From NCBI GenBank assembly GCA_028598975.1, contig JAQRMU010000078.1, forward strand, positions 1 through 45,128: DNA of 45,128 bases, written 5' to 3'. Below the pieces are notes generated by a model. That model was not told the DNA's origin. It did not search any database and was given only the letters and a program-made list of their open reading frames with translations. The stretch comes from Gammaproteobacteria bacterium (GTDB taxonomy: Bacteria; Pseudomonadota; Gammaproteobacteria; Nitrosococcales; Methylophagaceae). Positions within the stretch are counted from its first letter, which is position 1. Each line of letters begins with the position of its first letter. This document shows positions 27,232 through 35,889 of the stretch, piece after piece. Position numbers and translations under genes: made by a program.

Positions 27232-28230
27232 TTAGCGGTGTTGTTTTTGCAAAGAGGCTTGGCGCTGGTTTTCTTTTAATTGTTGTTTTTCTGCTCGATG
27301 GGTAGCAATCGTTTTAGCCGAGTCTGAACCAATATGTGCCTCACCACGTGCTTCTGATAATTTCATTTGTTTTTCACGTTCAGTAAACCGTGCTTTTTGT
27401 TCCTCCGTTGTTTTATCAAAACAATGAGGGCAACTGACACCATGAATATAATGTTCACTTTGTTTATCTTCTTCAGTAATAGGAAGGCGGCAGGCATTAC
27501 ACTGATCATAAATACCTTTTTCTAACTGATGATTAACGGTAATACGCTCATCAAATACATAACACTCACCTTCCCATAAGGTCTCTTCTTCTGGCACATC
27601 TTCAAGGTATTTCAAAATACCGCCTTCAAGATGGTAAACCTCTTCAAAACCTTGCTCTTTCATATACGCTGTTGATTTTTCACAACGTATGCCACCAGTA
27701 CAATACATCGCTACTTTTTTATGTTTGGCGGGATCGAAGTGTTCCTTCACATAATCAGGAAATTCACGAAAACTGTCTGTTAGTGGATTAATGGCATCTT
27801 TAAAAGTACCAACTTGAACTTCATAATCATTACGGGTATCGACGAGTAATACCTCAGGATCACTAATCAATGCATTCCAATCTTTTGGTTTAACGTATGT
27901 ACCCACCACATGTTTAGGATCGATACCTTCAACTCCCATGGTGACAATCTCTTTTTTCAATTTCACCCGTGTGCGTAAAAAAGGCATATTTTCGGTAAAG
28001 GATTCTTTATAACTGATCTCAGCAAGACGTTCATCATTACGAAGGTATTCTAACAAGGCATTAATTTCGTCACGAGAGCCTGCGACTGTGCCATTAATTC
28101 CTTCTTTGGCAAGTAATAATGTGCCTCGAATATTATGTGATTGCATGAAATCAAGTAAGGGTGGCTTTAGCTCGACATAATTATCTAGTGTGACAAATTT
28201 ATACATAGCACAGACAACGATTTGGGACAT
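27232..28230 (-). CDS. trhO: tRNA uridine(34) hydroxylase TrhO (YceA)
   Basis: A rhodanese-family enzyme that hydroxylates U34 of certain tRNAs, a step toward cmo5U/mo5U, using oxygen. The 332-residue product has an acylphosphatase-like N-terminal domain, a rhodanese domain (about 110-215) with catalytic Cys177 in [12 protein letters not shown], and a C-terminal Cys-rich segment [12 protein letters not shown] and GVSCPHCF. That order matches the YceA family exactly. It lies between the truncated L,D-transpeptidase gene (24 bases upstream) and ggt. Confidence 0.95.
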   Translation of the reverse strand: MSQIVVCAMYKFVTLDNYVELKPPLLDFMQSHNIRGTLLLAKEGINGTVAGSRDEINALLEYLRNDERLAEISYKESFTENMPFLRTRVKLKKEIVTMGVEGIDPKHVVGTYVKPKDWNALISDPEVLLVDTRNDYEVQVGTFKDAINPLTDSFREFPDYVKEHFDPAKHKKVAMYCTGGIRCEKSTAYMKEQGFEEVYHLEGGILKYLEDVPEEETLWEGECYVFDERITVNHQLEKGIYDQCNACRLPITEEDKQSEHYIHGVSCPHCFDKTTEEQKARFTEREKQMKLSEARGEAHIGSDSAKTIATHRAEKQQLKENQRQASLQKQHR

Positions 28231-28254
28231 GGTTTTTCCAGAGATGATAGTAAG

Positions 28255-29556
28255 TTAGCTATATTTTACGTTGAATTTAGTATCTTGTCCTGTAACAAGT
28301 TCGATTGTTACCTGTCCGAAAATATTATAGTTGTTAACGTGATCTTGTCGAAAGGTATATGGAAAGTTAGAACGGCTCACTGATTGCCAATCTATAGAGT
28401 AAGGATCGTGCTCCACTTTTTGACCATTATGTTTACTAAAGACGCGAATATCATGAAGATAAAAATAGTTTAAATTCTCCTGCTGTTTTGGTAATAAATC
28501 TAACCTTGCTAGCTTTTTGGTCACATTCCAATAAGGGTTAAAAACAAGGTGGTTTACTTGAGAAAAAAAGCTAGGAGTAGGGCGACTCTTTCGACCGACA
28601 ATAACTTTCATCTTAAGTGCTTTATTACCATCATTTATAGCGTGTAATTGGTAATTTGCTGCATTGATAAGGAGATAGCGTTGGCCCAATTCTCGAGGCA
28701 TCCAACGATGGCGCTCTAATGTTACTTTTATTTGCTGTAATCGTTCTATTGCTGAAACATTCATCGCTCTGCGTGTTTCAGAACCAATAATGCCATCGAC
28801 TTTTAAGCCATATTTTCTTTGAAAATCTCGTACGGCTTGTTCTAAAAAAGGATCATAATGATGAGCTCGTTTTTTTGAACTGAGCACGAGATCCTTATTT
28901 TCAAAATGTAATCTATCTCTAATTAAAGGAATGTTTTTCTGCCGATCACCAGGGTGAATTAAGGGCATTGATGGTATAGCTAACCAGCCACCTCGACTCA
29001 CGTAGCTTTGGTAACGAGATAATGCTACCAACAGTTGATAATATTCAGCAGTATTGGGGGAAAGTGAATTTAGTTGCGTTTTAAGGTGGGGTTTTAATAA
29101 CGCATCGTGTAAAAACGCAACAGCATTAAACTTAGCCTGAGGAATAAACCAGTTAGGATCCGCACTATTTGCTTGCAAGCGACCAACAGCAATATCGTGA
29201 ATTAATGTTAATAAACCATCTGTTAATAAAATATCAAATTGTTGAGCAGAAAGATTATCGTGTAAGGGATTAAGTTGGGTGAGGGCTGATAGGTGATAAT
29301 GTTCTGGATTTAAACCATGTTTAGATGAGCCGGAAATAAAGTCAAGCGCATCATGGGCCTGGCTACTGAGTTGCTGATTATTCAGCCAAATAAATGTCGA
29401 TTGACTATACATCGTGCTTAGTGATGCTGTATCAAGCGTTATTGCATTATCAATTTGAGCTTGTTCGAGCCACTGTACTGTCATTGCCCGCGTTATGGAG
29501 CAAAAACTGCTAAGCAACAGCATGCTTATCCAAGCAAGTTTTCTAACGGTATCCAC
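28255..29556 (-). pseudogene. YcbB/LdtD-like L,D-transpeptidase, catalytic domain lost
   Basis: LdtD-type enzymes cross-link peptidoglycan through 3-3 bonds. The 433-residue product has a signal peptide (about residues 1-24), the YcbB scaffold domain, and a peptidoglycan-binding domain (DFQRKYGLKVDGIIGSETRR near 258). The beginning of the YkuD domain follows (VIVGRKSRPTPSF, FNPYWNVTKKLARLDLLPK). It follows the family down to FPYTFRQD, where relatives continue with the catalytic SxGCxR region. Here that region is absent and replaced by an unrelated 27-residue tail (GQVTIELVTGQDTKFNVKYS at the end). The active-site Cys is therefore missing. A 3' deletion or recombination is the likely cause, and the product, if made, could only bind wall material. 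Confidence 0.82.
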
Positions 29557-29614
29557 AATAGTGATGCTCTTTTAGATTCCTTTTGAGCATCATCACACTT
29601 TGGGCAATAGTGGG

Positions 29615-29666
29615 TCAAGCAGTGTGCGATCTAGATTTAATTAATAACCATAAAAAGAAGGGGCCA
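29615..29666. repeat. 52-bp direct repeat, copy A (displaced btuC 3' end)
   Basis: Identical over 52 bases to 31552-31603. On the minus strand it carries the last 16 codons and the stop of btuC, but here it is separated from the rest of that gene by phoA. Homology ends sharply on both sides. Confidence 0.95.
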
Positions 29667-29734
29667 TCCTTTATTCCCGAATATGCGGTAGTCTGACACC
29701 CTGTTAAAGGTAAATTAAGTTTATGCCTATCGTG

Positions 29735-31276
29735 TTATTTAAGCTGTAGAGCATGTTTCATTACATGGTAAATGTAATTTTGTTCATAAACGCCCGTGAA
29801 TAAATGTGCCCAAGGGCCCGCTGCGAAAATAGCCACATCTTCCCCACTATGTGTTTCCGAACTGAGTGGTATCAAGCTTTCATGTACATGATCTCGGTGT
29901 TCAGTATCAACCATCGTTAAGTCTGAACGATGGGGAGCAACTTTACAGCTAGGTGAAAAGCATTTTGTTGTATGCTCAGGCAAGCGTTTACCACCATTAG
30001 CATAACTTAATGTGGTATAAGGCAAACCATCTTTAGCCAAAGCATATTCCGACACTGCATTATCTTGCACAGGGTGATTTGATTTTACTTTACCTAAAAT
30101 AGGGTTACCTCGTTTTGGGTAACCTGCCATCGTAAAGACGTGGCTATGATCAGCGGTAACAATCAGCAGTGTATCGTCTAAATTGACCATTTCAAGTATC
30201 CGCTTGACCGTATTATCTAAAGCAATTGTGTCATTTAAAGCCAGATGCGGATTCGCAGCATGATGACCATGATCAATCCGGCCTGCTTCAACCATCAGAA
30301 AAAAACCTGTATTACTTTTTTGCAATATCTGGATTGCTTTATCCGTCATTTCAGCTAAGGTTGGTTCACCTGCGCCATCAAGCGGGCGATCAACATGATA
30401 CCGCATATGACTGGGCTCAAATAAGCCTAGTAATTTGTCAGTAGTCACCGGATTAATTTGTTCAAACTGCTTGGCATTCCAAACATATTGACCACTGGCA
30501 TATTTATGTTGCCATTCATTGATAAGGTTTCTGCCATCTTCACGAATACCGGTAGCTAATTGAGGATATTCAGGATCATTTTCCTCTAAAGGCAAAAAAT
30601 TGCGCCGCCCACCACCTAACACAACTTCAATACCATCACCGTGATTGAAATTAACCATTTGACTGGCAATATCTTCACAGCCCTGTTTTTGTTCGACCGA
30701 GGGGATTTTACTATCGGCTTCCCAGTCACGTTCTGGAGCATGAGCATAAGTTGCCGCTGGCGTGGCATGTGTGATGCGGGCAGTACTCACAATACCTGTC
30801 GCATAGCCAAGATCTTCCATTTGTTCTAGCAAGGTTTCAGTGCCATTCTCTTTACTACTTAAACAGTTCGAGCGAATAGCATGTTGATTAACCGAAATAA
30901 CACCTGCACGCGTTTTGATGCCCGTCATCATCGCTGTCATCGTGCCTGCCGAATCAGGAACTTGTTGATCAACATTGTATGTTTTAGCTAGTGCAACATA
31001 AGGCAATTGTTCAAACGTCAGTTTATTTTCTTCCCCCATCTGCCCCATCTTTTGCCCTTGAAAGATTCGAGTGGCAGTGATGGTAGAAATACTCATGCCG
31101 TCACCTACCAGCAAGATCACATTTTTAGCTTGATTAGTGTTGACCGTGTTAGCTAGCGCTTGTTGCAGTGCTTGTTGGCCATCTTGATACCATTGTTTAG
31201 GTGATTCAGCTTGTACTACGGCACATGAAAACAAGCTTAGTGCTAATAAAAAACTTCGTAGCTTATTCATTTTCAT
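29735..31276 (-). CDS. phoA: Alkaline phosphatase PhoA-like
   Basis: A periplasmic metal-dependent phosphomonoesterase that releases phosphate from organic esters. The 513-residue product has a signal peptide (cleavage near AVVQAES), ILLVGDGMS near residue 54 and the nucleophile Ser109 in VPDSAGT. The zinc/magnesium ligands are in EAGRIDHGHHAANP near 330 and TADHSHVF near 376, and the late His in ETHSGEDV near 481. Pho-box-like sites in the 275-base upstream region (31277-31551) are not convincing, although CTGTAACA occurs there. The gene is flanked by the 52-bp direct repeat, so it may have been acquired as a unit at the end of btuC. Confidence 0.93.
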   Translation of the reverse strand: MKMNKLRSFLLALSLFSCAVVQAESPKQWYQDGQQALQQALANTVNTNQAKNVILLVGDGMSISTITATRIFQGQKMGQMGEENKLTFEQLPYVALAKTYNVDQQVPDSAGTMTAMMTGIKTRAGVISVNQHAIRSNCLSSKENGTETLLEQMEDLGYATGIVSTARITHATPAATYAHAPERDWEADSKIPSVEQKQGCEDIASQMVNFNHGDGIEVVLGGGRRNFLPLEENDPEYPQLATGIREDGRNLINEWQHKYASGQYVWNAKQFEQINPVTTDKLLGLFEPSHMRYHVDRPLDGAGEPTLAEMTDKAIQILQKSNTGFFLMVEAGRIDHGHHAANPHLALNDTIALDNTVKRILEMVNLDDTLLIVTADHSHVFTMAGYPKRGNPILGKVKSNHPVQDNAVSEYALAKDGLPYTTLSYANGGKRLPEHTTKCFSPSCKVAPHRSDLTMVDTEHRDHVHESLIPLSSETHSGEDVAIFAAGPWAHLFTGVYEQNYIYHVMKHALQLK

Positions 31277-31551
31277 AACGTAATAACCTGATTAGATACC
31301 TGTGTTTAACAAGAAGTAGTATATTAAAAATATATATAATTTTTGTTACAGTCTATTGGTATAACATGCATGGGTCAGGGAGAACGCATACTAACCTCTC
31401 AGCCCAAACACAAGCTGACTTCTCATTGTATCACTTCATCCAGCTTGTTTTAACTTACCCCGCGTACTGTTTTTTGAGGATGCAATCGTGCTAAATTGAG
31501 TGCAAAACGCCTAATTACAGCCACGTTCTCCGCACCATCACCTTATTGCAT

Positions 31552-31603
31552 TCAAGCAGTGTGCGATCTAGATTTAATTAATAACCATAAAAAGAAGGGG
31601 CCA
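31552..31603. repeat. 52-bp direct repeat, copy B (3' end of intact btuC)
   Basis: The other copy of the repeat at 29615-29666. It forms the last 16 codons and stop of the btuC-like gene. The two copies are 1937 bp apart, start to start, and enclose phoA. Confidence 0.95.
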
Positions 31604-32514
31604 CCCAGTAAGGTGGTGATAACGCCAACAGGAATTTCAGCGGGTGCAATGATAAGCCGTGATATGGTGTCACAGACAATTAAAAAAGACCCACCAAAAA
31701 GTAGGCTGGCAGGCGTTAGCCAGCGGTGATCACTGCCAATTAATAGACGGCAAATATGAGGAACCATCATGCCGACAAAGCCAATAGGACCACATAAAGC
31801 GACGATAGCACCGACACACAATGAGGTGACAAAAAAGAGTGTATAGCGAATATATTGAACCGATACACCGCGGCTGAGGGCGATATCATCACCTGCCATT
31901 AAAAGGTTGAGCTCACGTCGTAACCATAATATAACCGCAGTACAAAGCGCCACAAAAGGCAGTAATTGTAAAATATCACGATAACCGACTGTCGTTAAAC
32001 TACCCATTAACCAACGTAGAATTTGGAATGAATCTGTTAGATCGCTAAGGTATTGGGTGAATAGAATAAGACTGGAAAAGAAGAAGCTAATCGCAACACC
32101 GGTTAACAGCAATGTCTCAGGAGAGAAACCACTTTGATAGCGACTAATGCTGTAGACAAAACTAATGGCGATTAAGGAACCTAAAAATGCAGCAAAGGTG
32201 CCACCATCAAAACCGAACAGGGTAAAACTAAAACCAAGGTAAACATAAATGGCGGCACCTAGTGAGCCACCGCTAGCAACTCCGAGAGTGAAAGGGGTTG
32301 CAAGTGGGTTATGGAACATTGCTTGAAACACCATGCCACATAAGGCTAAACCTGCGCCTGCGATAAAAGCGAACAAGACTCTAGGGATGCGTAATTGAGT
32401 CAAAATATGATGCTGAATATCAGCATTACCAATTGATAAGCCAAGATAAGGGCTCGCCACTAAGATAAGTAGTGTTGCTAGGGCAATGAGGATTAATGTA
32501 TTTCTTGCTGTCAT
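31552..32514 (-). CDS. btuC: FecCD/BtuC-type ABC importer permease
   Basis: A 320-residue permease with about ten membrane helices, the inner-membrane channel for cobalamin, haem or ferric siderophores. Family motifs are RIPRVLFAFIAGAGLALCG near residue 43, FHNPLATPFTLGVASGGSLG near 67 and CGPIGFVGMMVPHICRLLIG near 240. The stop lies in copy B of the 52-bp repeat. It overlaps the ATPase gene by four bases. The symbol follows the operon's resemblance to BtuCDF; a siderophore or haem substrate is equally possible from sequence. Confidence 0.85.
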   Translation of the reverse strand: MTARNTLILIALATLLILVASPYLGLSIGNADIQHHILTQLRIPRVLFAFIAGAGLALCGMVFQAMFHNPLATPFTLGVASGGSLGAAIYVYLGFSFTLFGFDGGTFAAFLGSLIAISFVYSISRYQSGFSPETLLLTGVAISFFFSSLILFTQYLSDLTDSFQILRWLMGSLTTVGYRDILQLLPFVALCTAVILWLRRELNLLMAGDDIALSRGVSVQYIRYTLFFVTSLCVGAIVALCGPIGFVGMMVPHICRLLIGSDHRWLTPASLLFGGSFLIVCDTISRLIIAPAEIPVGVITTLLGGPFFLWLLIKSRSHTA

Positions 32515-33299
32515 TGTGTCATCTCACTGGGCAAAGCAACTAAGGCCCCAGTCTGCGGGTGGGTGGCAAAGACAAATTGTTGGTCATAAAGTGCGTGTAA
32601 ATGAGACGCTTGTAATAATTCTGATGACGGACCATGCCAAAGTACTTTTCCGTGTTTAAGTGCCAAAATATGATGACTGTGTTGTGCGGCATGATTCAAA
32701 TCATGACTTACTTCAATAATACTAATGCCATGGTGTTGATTGAGGTTTTGAATAAGTTGATGCACTTCAACTTGATGATGAGGATCGAGAAAACTCGTTG
32801 GTTCATCTAAAAGTAATAAGGGCGATTGTTGACATACTGCTGCGGCAATCATAACGCGTTGTGCCTCACCACCACTTAATGTCGTCATCTGGCGATAAAG
32901 AAAGTCTTCCGTATTGGTAATGTTTATCGCGTGCTCTAGTGCATTTTGATCTTCTTTTGACCAGTCAGAAAAAGCAAAATGGTGGGCATAGCGAGCCATC
33001 TTGATGAAGTCGATAACACTAAAGTTAAGTTGATGACCATGTGCTTGAGGCACATAACTTATCTGACGAGCCAGTTCTTTTTGAGACAAGGATGCTAAGG
33101 GCTGTTGATTTAGCTTTATCTCACCAGCGCTTGAACTCACAATACCCATTAATACTTTTAACAGTGTACTTTTACCCGCACCATTAGGGCCTAAAACACA
33201 GAGGTAATCCCCCTGTTGAAATTGAACACTAATTGAAGATAAAAGAGATTTGTTCCCTATCTCAACAGAGAGTTCTTGGACATCTAATAATAGTGTCAT
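32511..33299 (-). CDS. btuD: ABC importer ATPase, BtuD/FecE type
   Basis: A 262-residue ATPase with Walker A GPNGAGKST near residue 38, the Q-loop in SYVPQAHG, signature LSGGEAQRVMIA near 141 and Walker B LLLLDEPTSFLDP near 160. The H-loop is EVSHDLNHAA. It is translationally coupled to the permease downstream and the binding protein upstream by four-base overlaps. Confidence 0.9.
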   Translation of the reverse strand: MTLLLDVQELSVEIGNKSLLSSISVQFQQGDYLCVLGPNGAGKSTLLKVLMGIVSSSAGEIKLNQQPLASLSQKELARQISYVPQAHGHQLNFSVIDFIKMARYAHHFAFSDWSKEDQNALEHAINITNTEDFLYRQMTTLSGGEAQRVMIAAAVCQQSPLLLLDEPTSFLDPHHQVEVHQLIQNLNQHHGISIIEVSHDLNHAAQHSHHILALKHGKVLWHGPSSELLQASHLHALYDQQFVFATHPQTGALVALPSEMTQ

Positions 33300-34207
33300 G
33301 GTGAGGGTTCATCCCACTCTAACTCAGGGTGAATTAACCGAGCCATTTTGTTTAAAAGTTTGAAAATTCTTGGCCCCGGAATCGTGGCATAGTTTTCTTC
33401 AATAATATGAAAGCGATTATCTTTGATAGCGTTCACATGGACGAGAGATTGCCATTGTCGTTTTACCTGAGAAAGATCGGCACCGTGATCAGATGCTTCA
33501 GGGAAAATATCAAGAATCACATCAGGGTTAAGCTGCATAATGCCTTCGATAGATAATGAGGGTACTTTTAAATGTTTACCTTGATAGGCATTCTGCCCAC
33601 CGGCAAGAAGAATAAGATCATTATAAAAATCATGTTGGCCTGCGATATAGATATTTTTCACATGCTCACTCCCCATACTGTGTCCCATTGTCACCATTAC
33701 TTTAGGGCGAGTGAGGGCACCTACTTTATCTGTAACATAGCTTATTTGTTGATTAATATGGGCTAATAAGGTGTGCGCTTGCTGTTGGTGCTGAGTGACA
33801 TCACCAATGATTTTAATACTGTCTTTTATGTCGGATAAGCTGGTGGTATGAACCGTTAGCGTGGGAATGTTAAGTTGCTGAAGTTGATCGACGGTGTACT
33901 GTCGCGTTGCACCTAAAATAACTAAGTCAGGTTGTAGGGCGACAATCGCTTCAATGTTCGGATCAATGAATCCACCGACTTTAGGCAAACTAGTTACCTT
34001 GGCAGGGTAGTCACAATAACGAGTAACAGCGACAACCTCGTTATCAAGCCCTAAAGCAAAGGCAATTTCAGTGATGCTAGGTGAAAGTGTAATAATACGT
34101 TGTGGTGTTACAGATGGTGTTTTTTCAGTCATCGGTGCTTTATTTAGACCAAAGAGTGCCACTAAAAAAATAAGCAAAAATAAGATGAGTGGCCAAAACT
34201 GACGCAT
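33296..34207 (-). CDS. btuF: Periplasmic binding protein, BtuF/siderophore type
   Basis: A 303-residue class III substrate-binding protein with an uncleaved-looking N-terminal hydrophobic segment (residues 4-21) and no lipobox. RIITLSPSITEIAFALGL near residue 38, VTRYCDYPAKVTSLPKVGG near 60 and DPNIEAIVALQPDLVILG near 82 are typical of BtuF and related proteins. It is the first gene of the btuF-btuD-btuC operon. I see no cobalamin riboswitch between it and the divergent hpt gene, so B12 specificity is unproven. Confidence 0.85.
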   Translation of the reverse strand: MRQFWPLILFLLIFLVALFGLNKAPMTEKTPSVTPQRIITLSPSITEIAFALGLDNEVVAVTRYCDYPAKVTSLPKVGGFIDPNIEAIVALQPDLVILGATRQYTVDQLQQLNIPTLTVHTTSLSDIKDSIKIIGDVTQHQQQAHTLLAHINQQISYVTDKVGALTRPKVMVTMGHSMGSEHVKNIYIAGQHDFYNDLILLAGGQNAYQGKHLKVPSLSIEGIMQLNPDVILDIFPEASDHGADLSQVKRQWQSLVHVNAIKDNRFHIIEENYATIPGPRIFKLLNKMARLIHPELEWDEPSP

Positions 34208-34239
34208 TTAGTTTGAACCTTAAAGAAAAACAAACATTA

Positions 34240-34574
34240 TATACCCATGTCACTTCAAGCTTCATGGCTCAAGTGAGGTTTATACCCAAGTTGTTTGAGT
34301 TTTGTGCAGATTAATTTTGATTTGAGGGTGTCACCCTCATCCCAACCTTCTCCCTTCAAGGGAGAAGGGGCTAAAGCTCCCTCTCCTGTTGGAGAGGGCT
34401 GGGGTGAGGAGATAAAATTAAAGATTAATAGGAAAAATTCTGCATCTTGAATGATCACCAGTATATAAAGATGCTTATGCGGTTTGATAAGGGAGCCATT
34501 ATCAGTAATTAATACCTTGCCTAAAACATGTTTAAATCCCACTGAAGCACGCAGATTGAAGTGTCATGGGTATA
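34240..34574. mobile_element. MITE-like element with 19-bp terminal inverted repeats
   Basis: Terminal inverted repeats TATACCCATGTCACTTCAA (34240-34258) and TTGAAGTGTCATGGGTATA (34556-34574) match at 18 of 19 bases. They enclose about 335 bases with no coding capacity for a transposase. A second TATACCCAAG start lies at 34281, and the interior holds a REP-like unit. It fills the intergenic space between the divergent btuF and hpt genes and so supplies part of both promoter regions. Confidence 0.75.
34331..34409. repeat. REP-like palindromic unit nested in the MITE
   Basis: A GC-rich dyad array of the CCCTCATCCCAACC...GGCTGGGGTGAGG type seen in many proteobacterial genomes. It contains inner hairpins CTTCTCCCTT/AAGGGAGAAG and CCCTCTCC/GGAGAGGG. 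No protein is encoded. Nested insertion in a MITE is inference. Confidence 0.75.
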
Positions 34575-34606
34575 ATGAACAATTACACTTCAATCAGGAG
34601 AAAAAA

Positions 34607-35155
34607 GTGAAACATTTACAACATATTTTTGATTCAGCAGATAAATTGTACTCAATGGATGATATTGATAAGGCCTTGACTCAGGTAGCCGAATCATTGA
34701 GCCAAACTTTTTCTCAGTCAAACCCACTTTTATTATGTGTCATGAATGGCTCGGTATTAACAACGGGACACTTATTGCCCAAGTTAAATTTCCCTCTAGA
34801 ATTAGATTATATTCATGTCAGTCGTTATGGTGACAAAACCGTGGGAGGGGAGCTAAATTGGTTTCATAAACCCGCCACTGAATTAAAAGGTCGTACCGTT
34901 ATTCTTGTTGAAGATATTTTTGATGAAGGCGTTACTGTTCAAGCACTACGAGGCCATTGTGAACAAGCTGGTGCCAAATCAGTCAGTTGTGTAACGCTGA
35001 TTGATAAATTGCATAACAATAAAGTGGGTGTGTTGCCAGAATATGTAGGTTTAACCGTTCCTGACCGCTATGTGTTTGGTTTTGGTATGGACTATCAAGG
35101 GTATTGGCGTAACGCGCCCGGCATTTATGCTGTGAGAGAGGAAGACGAAGCATGA
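34607..35155 (+). CDS. hpt: Hypoxanthine(-guanine) phosphoribosyltransferase
   Basis: Salvages hypoxanthine/guanine with PRPP to IMP/GMP. The 182-residue product has the PRPP-binding signature VILVEDIFDEGVT near residue 98 and RYGDKTVGGE near 71. GTG 34607 was chosen because CAGGAG lies six bases upstream and the longer ORF from 34484 would start inside the MITE. It overlaps the methylthioinosine phosphorylase gene by four bases (ATGA). That pairing, also seen in Pseudomonas-type gammaproteobacteria, suits salvage of the hypoxanthine released by its neighbour. Confidence 0.88.
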   Translation: MKHLQHIFDSADKLYSMDDIDKALTQVAESLSQTFSQSNPLLLCVMNGSVLTTGHLLPKLNFPLELDYIHVSRYGDKTVGGELNWFHKPATELKGRTVILVEDIFDEGVTVQALRGHCEQAGAKSVSCVTLIDKLHNNKVGVLPEYVGLTVPDRYVFGFGMDYQGYWRNAPGIYAVREEDEA

Positions 35156-35889
35156 CCATAGCGATTATTGGCGGAACGGGCTTAAGTTCATTAGCTGGGC
35201 TAGATATTATGGAACAACGCAATGTCGATACGCCCTTTGGCAAGCCTTCCTGTGTGTTATCAATAGGAGAGCTACAAGGTCAATCCGTTGTATTTCTACC
35301 TCGGCATGGTAATGGGCATACCGTACCACCGCACAAGGTGAACTACCGAGCAAATATCTGGGCATTACATGCGATGGGTGTTGATAAGATTATTGCTGTC
35401 GCTGCCGTTGGCGGGATCCGTGATGATATGTCACCGAGTGTATTAGCAGTACCTGATCAGATTATTGACTATACCTATGGGCGTGAGCAGAGCTTCTTTA
35501 GTGATGATTTCACAGCAGATAAACATATCGACTTTAGTTACCCTTATGATGAAACACTCAGACAAGCGATCTTACAGGCAGGTAAAGATACATCAGTAAA
35601 TATGGTTGATGGTGGGTGTTACGGGGCAACACAAGGCCCACGATTAGAAACTGCGGCAGAAATTAAACGTATGGCACAAGATGGTTGTGCAATGGTCGGC
35701 ATGACAGGAATGCCAGAAGCGTATTTAGCGCGAGAGTTAAATATCGCCTATGCAACATGTGCATTAATGGTGAATTGGGCGGCTGGGCTGACGAGTGGCA
35801 CCATCACAATGGCACAAATTGAACATACCCTAGCAGAGGGAATGGAACAGGTTAAACAGGTTTTAGCTGAACTTATTCAGACGCAGTAG
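35152..35889 (+). CDS. S-methyl-5'-thioinosine phosphorylase (MTAP family)
   Basis: A 245-residue purine nucleoside phosphorylase of the MTA/MTI phosphorylase family. AIIGGTGLSSLAGL at the start, FLPRHGNGHTVPPHKVNYRA near residue 45 and GCYGATQGPRLETAAEI near 160 are family motifs. VGMTGMPEAYLARELNIAYA near 182 shapes the methylthioribose site. Coupling to the hypoxanthine phosphoribosyltransferase suggests the methylthioinosine rather than methylthioadenosine enzyme. MTA deaminase, which would complete the route, is not in the window. Its 3' end overlaps the convergent CsiV-like gene by 17 bases. Confidence 0.85.
   Translation: MTIAIIGGTGLSSLAGLDIMEQRNVDTPFGKPSCVLSIGELQGQSVVFLPRHGNGHTVPPHKVNYRANIWALHAMGVDKIIAVAAVGGIRDDMSPSVLAVPDQIIDYTYGREQSFFSDDFTADKHIDFSYPYDETLRQAILQAGKDTSVNMVDGGCYGATQGPRLETAAEIKRMAQDGCAMVGMTGMPEAYLARELNIAYATCALMVNWAAGLTSGTITMAQIEHTLAEGMEQVKQVLAELIQTQ

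Noticed and set aside
31277-31551. Pho box upstream of phoA
   Set aside because: Only a single CTGTAACA half-site is visible; no tandem 7-bp repeats with the right spacing.
34208-34606. Cobalamin riboswitch upstream of the btuF-like gene
   Set aside because: No B12-box or conserved riboswitch core could be recognised; the space is filled by a MITE and a REP-like unit.
34484-34606. N-terminal extension of hpt from 34484
   Set aside because: The extension lies inside the MITE and has no family resemblance; GTG 34607 has a good RBS.
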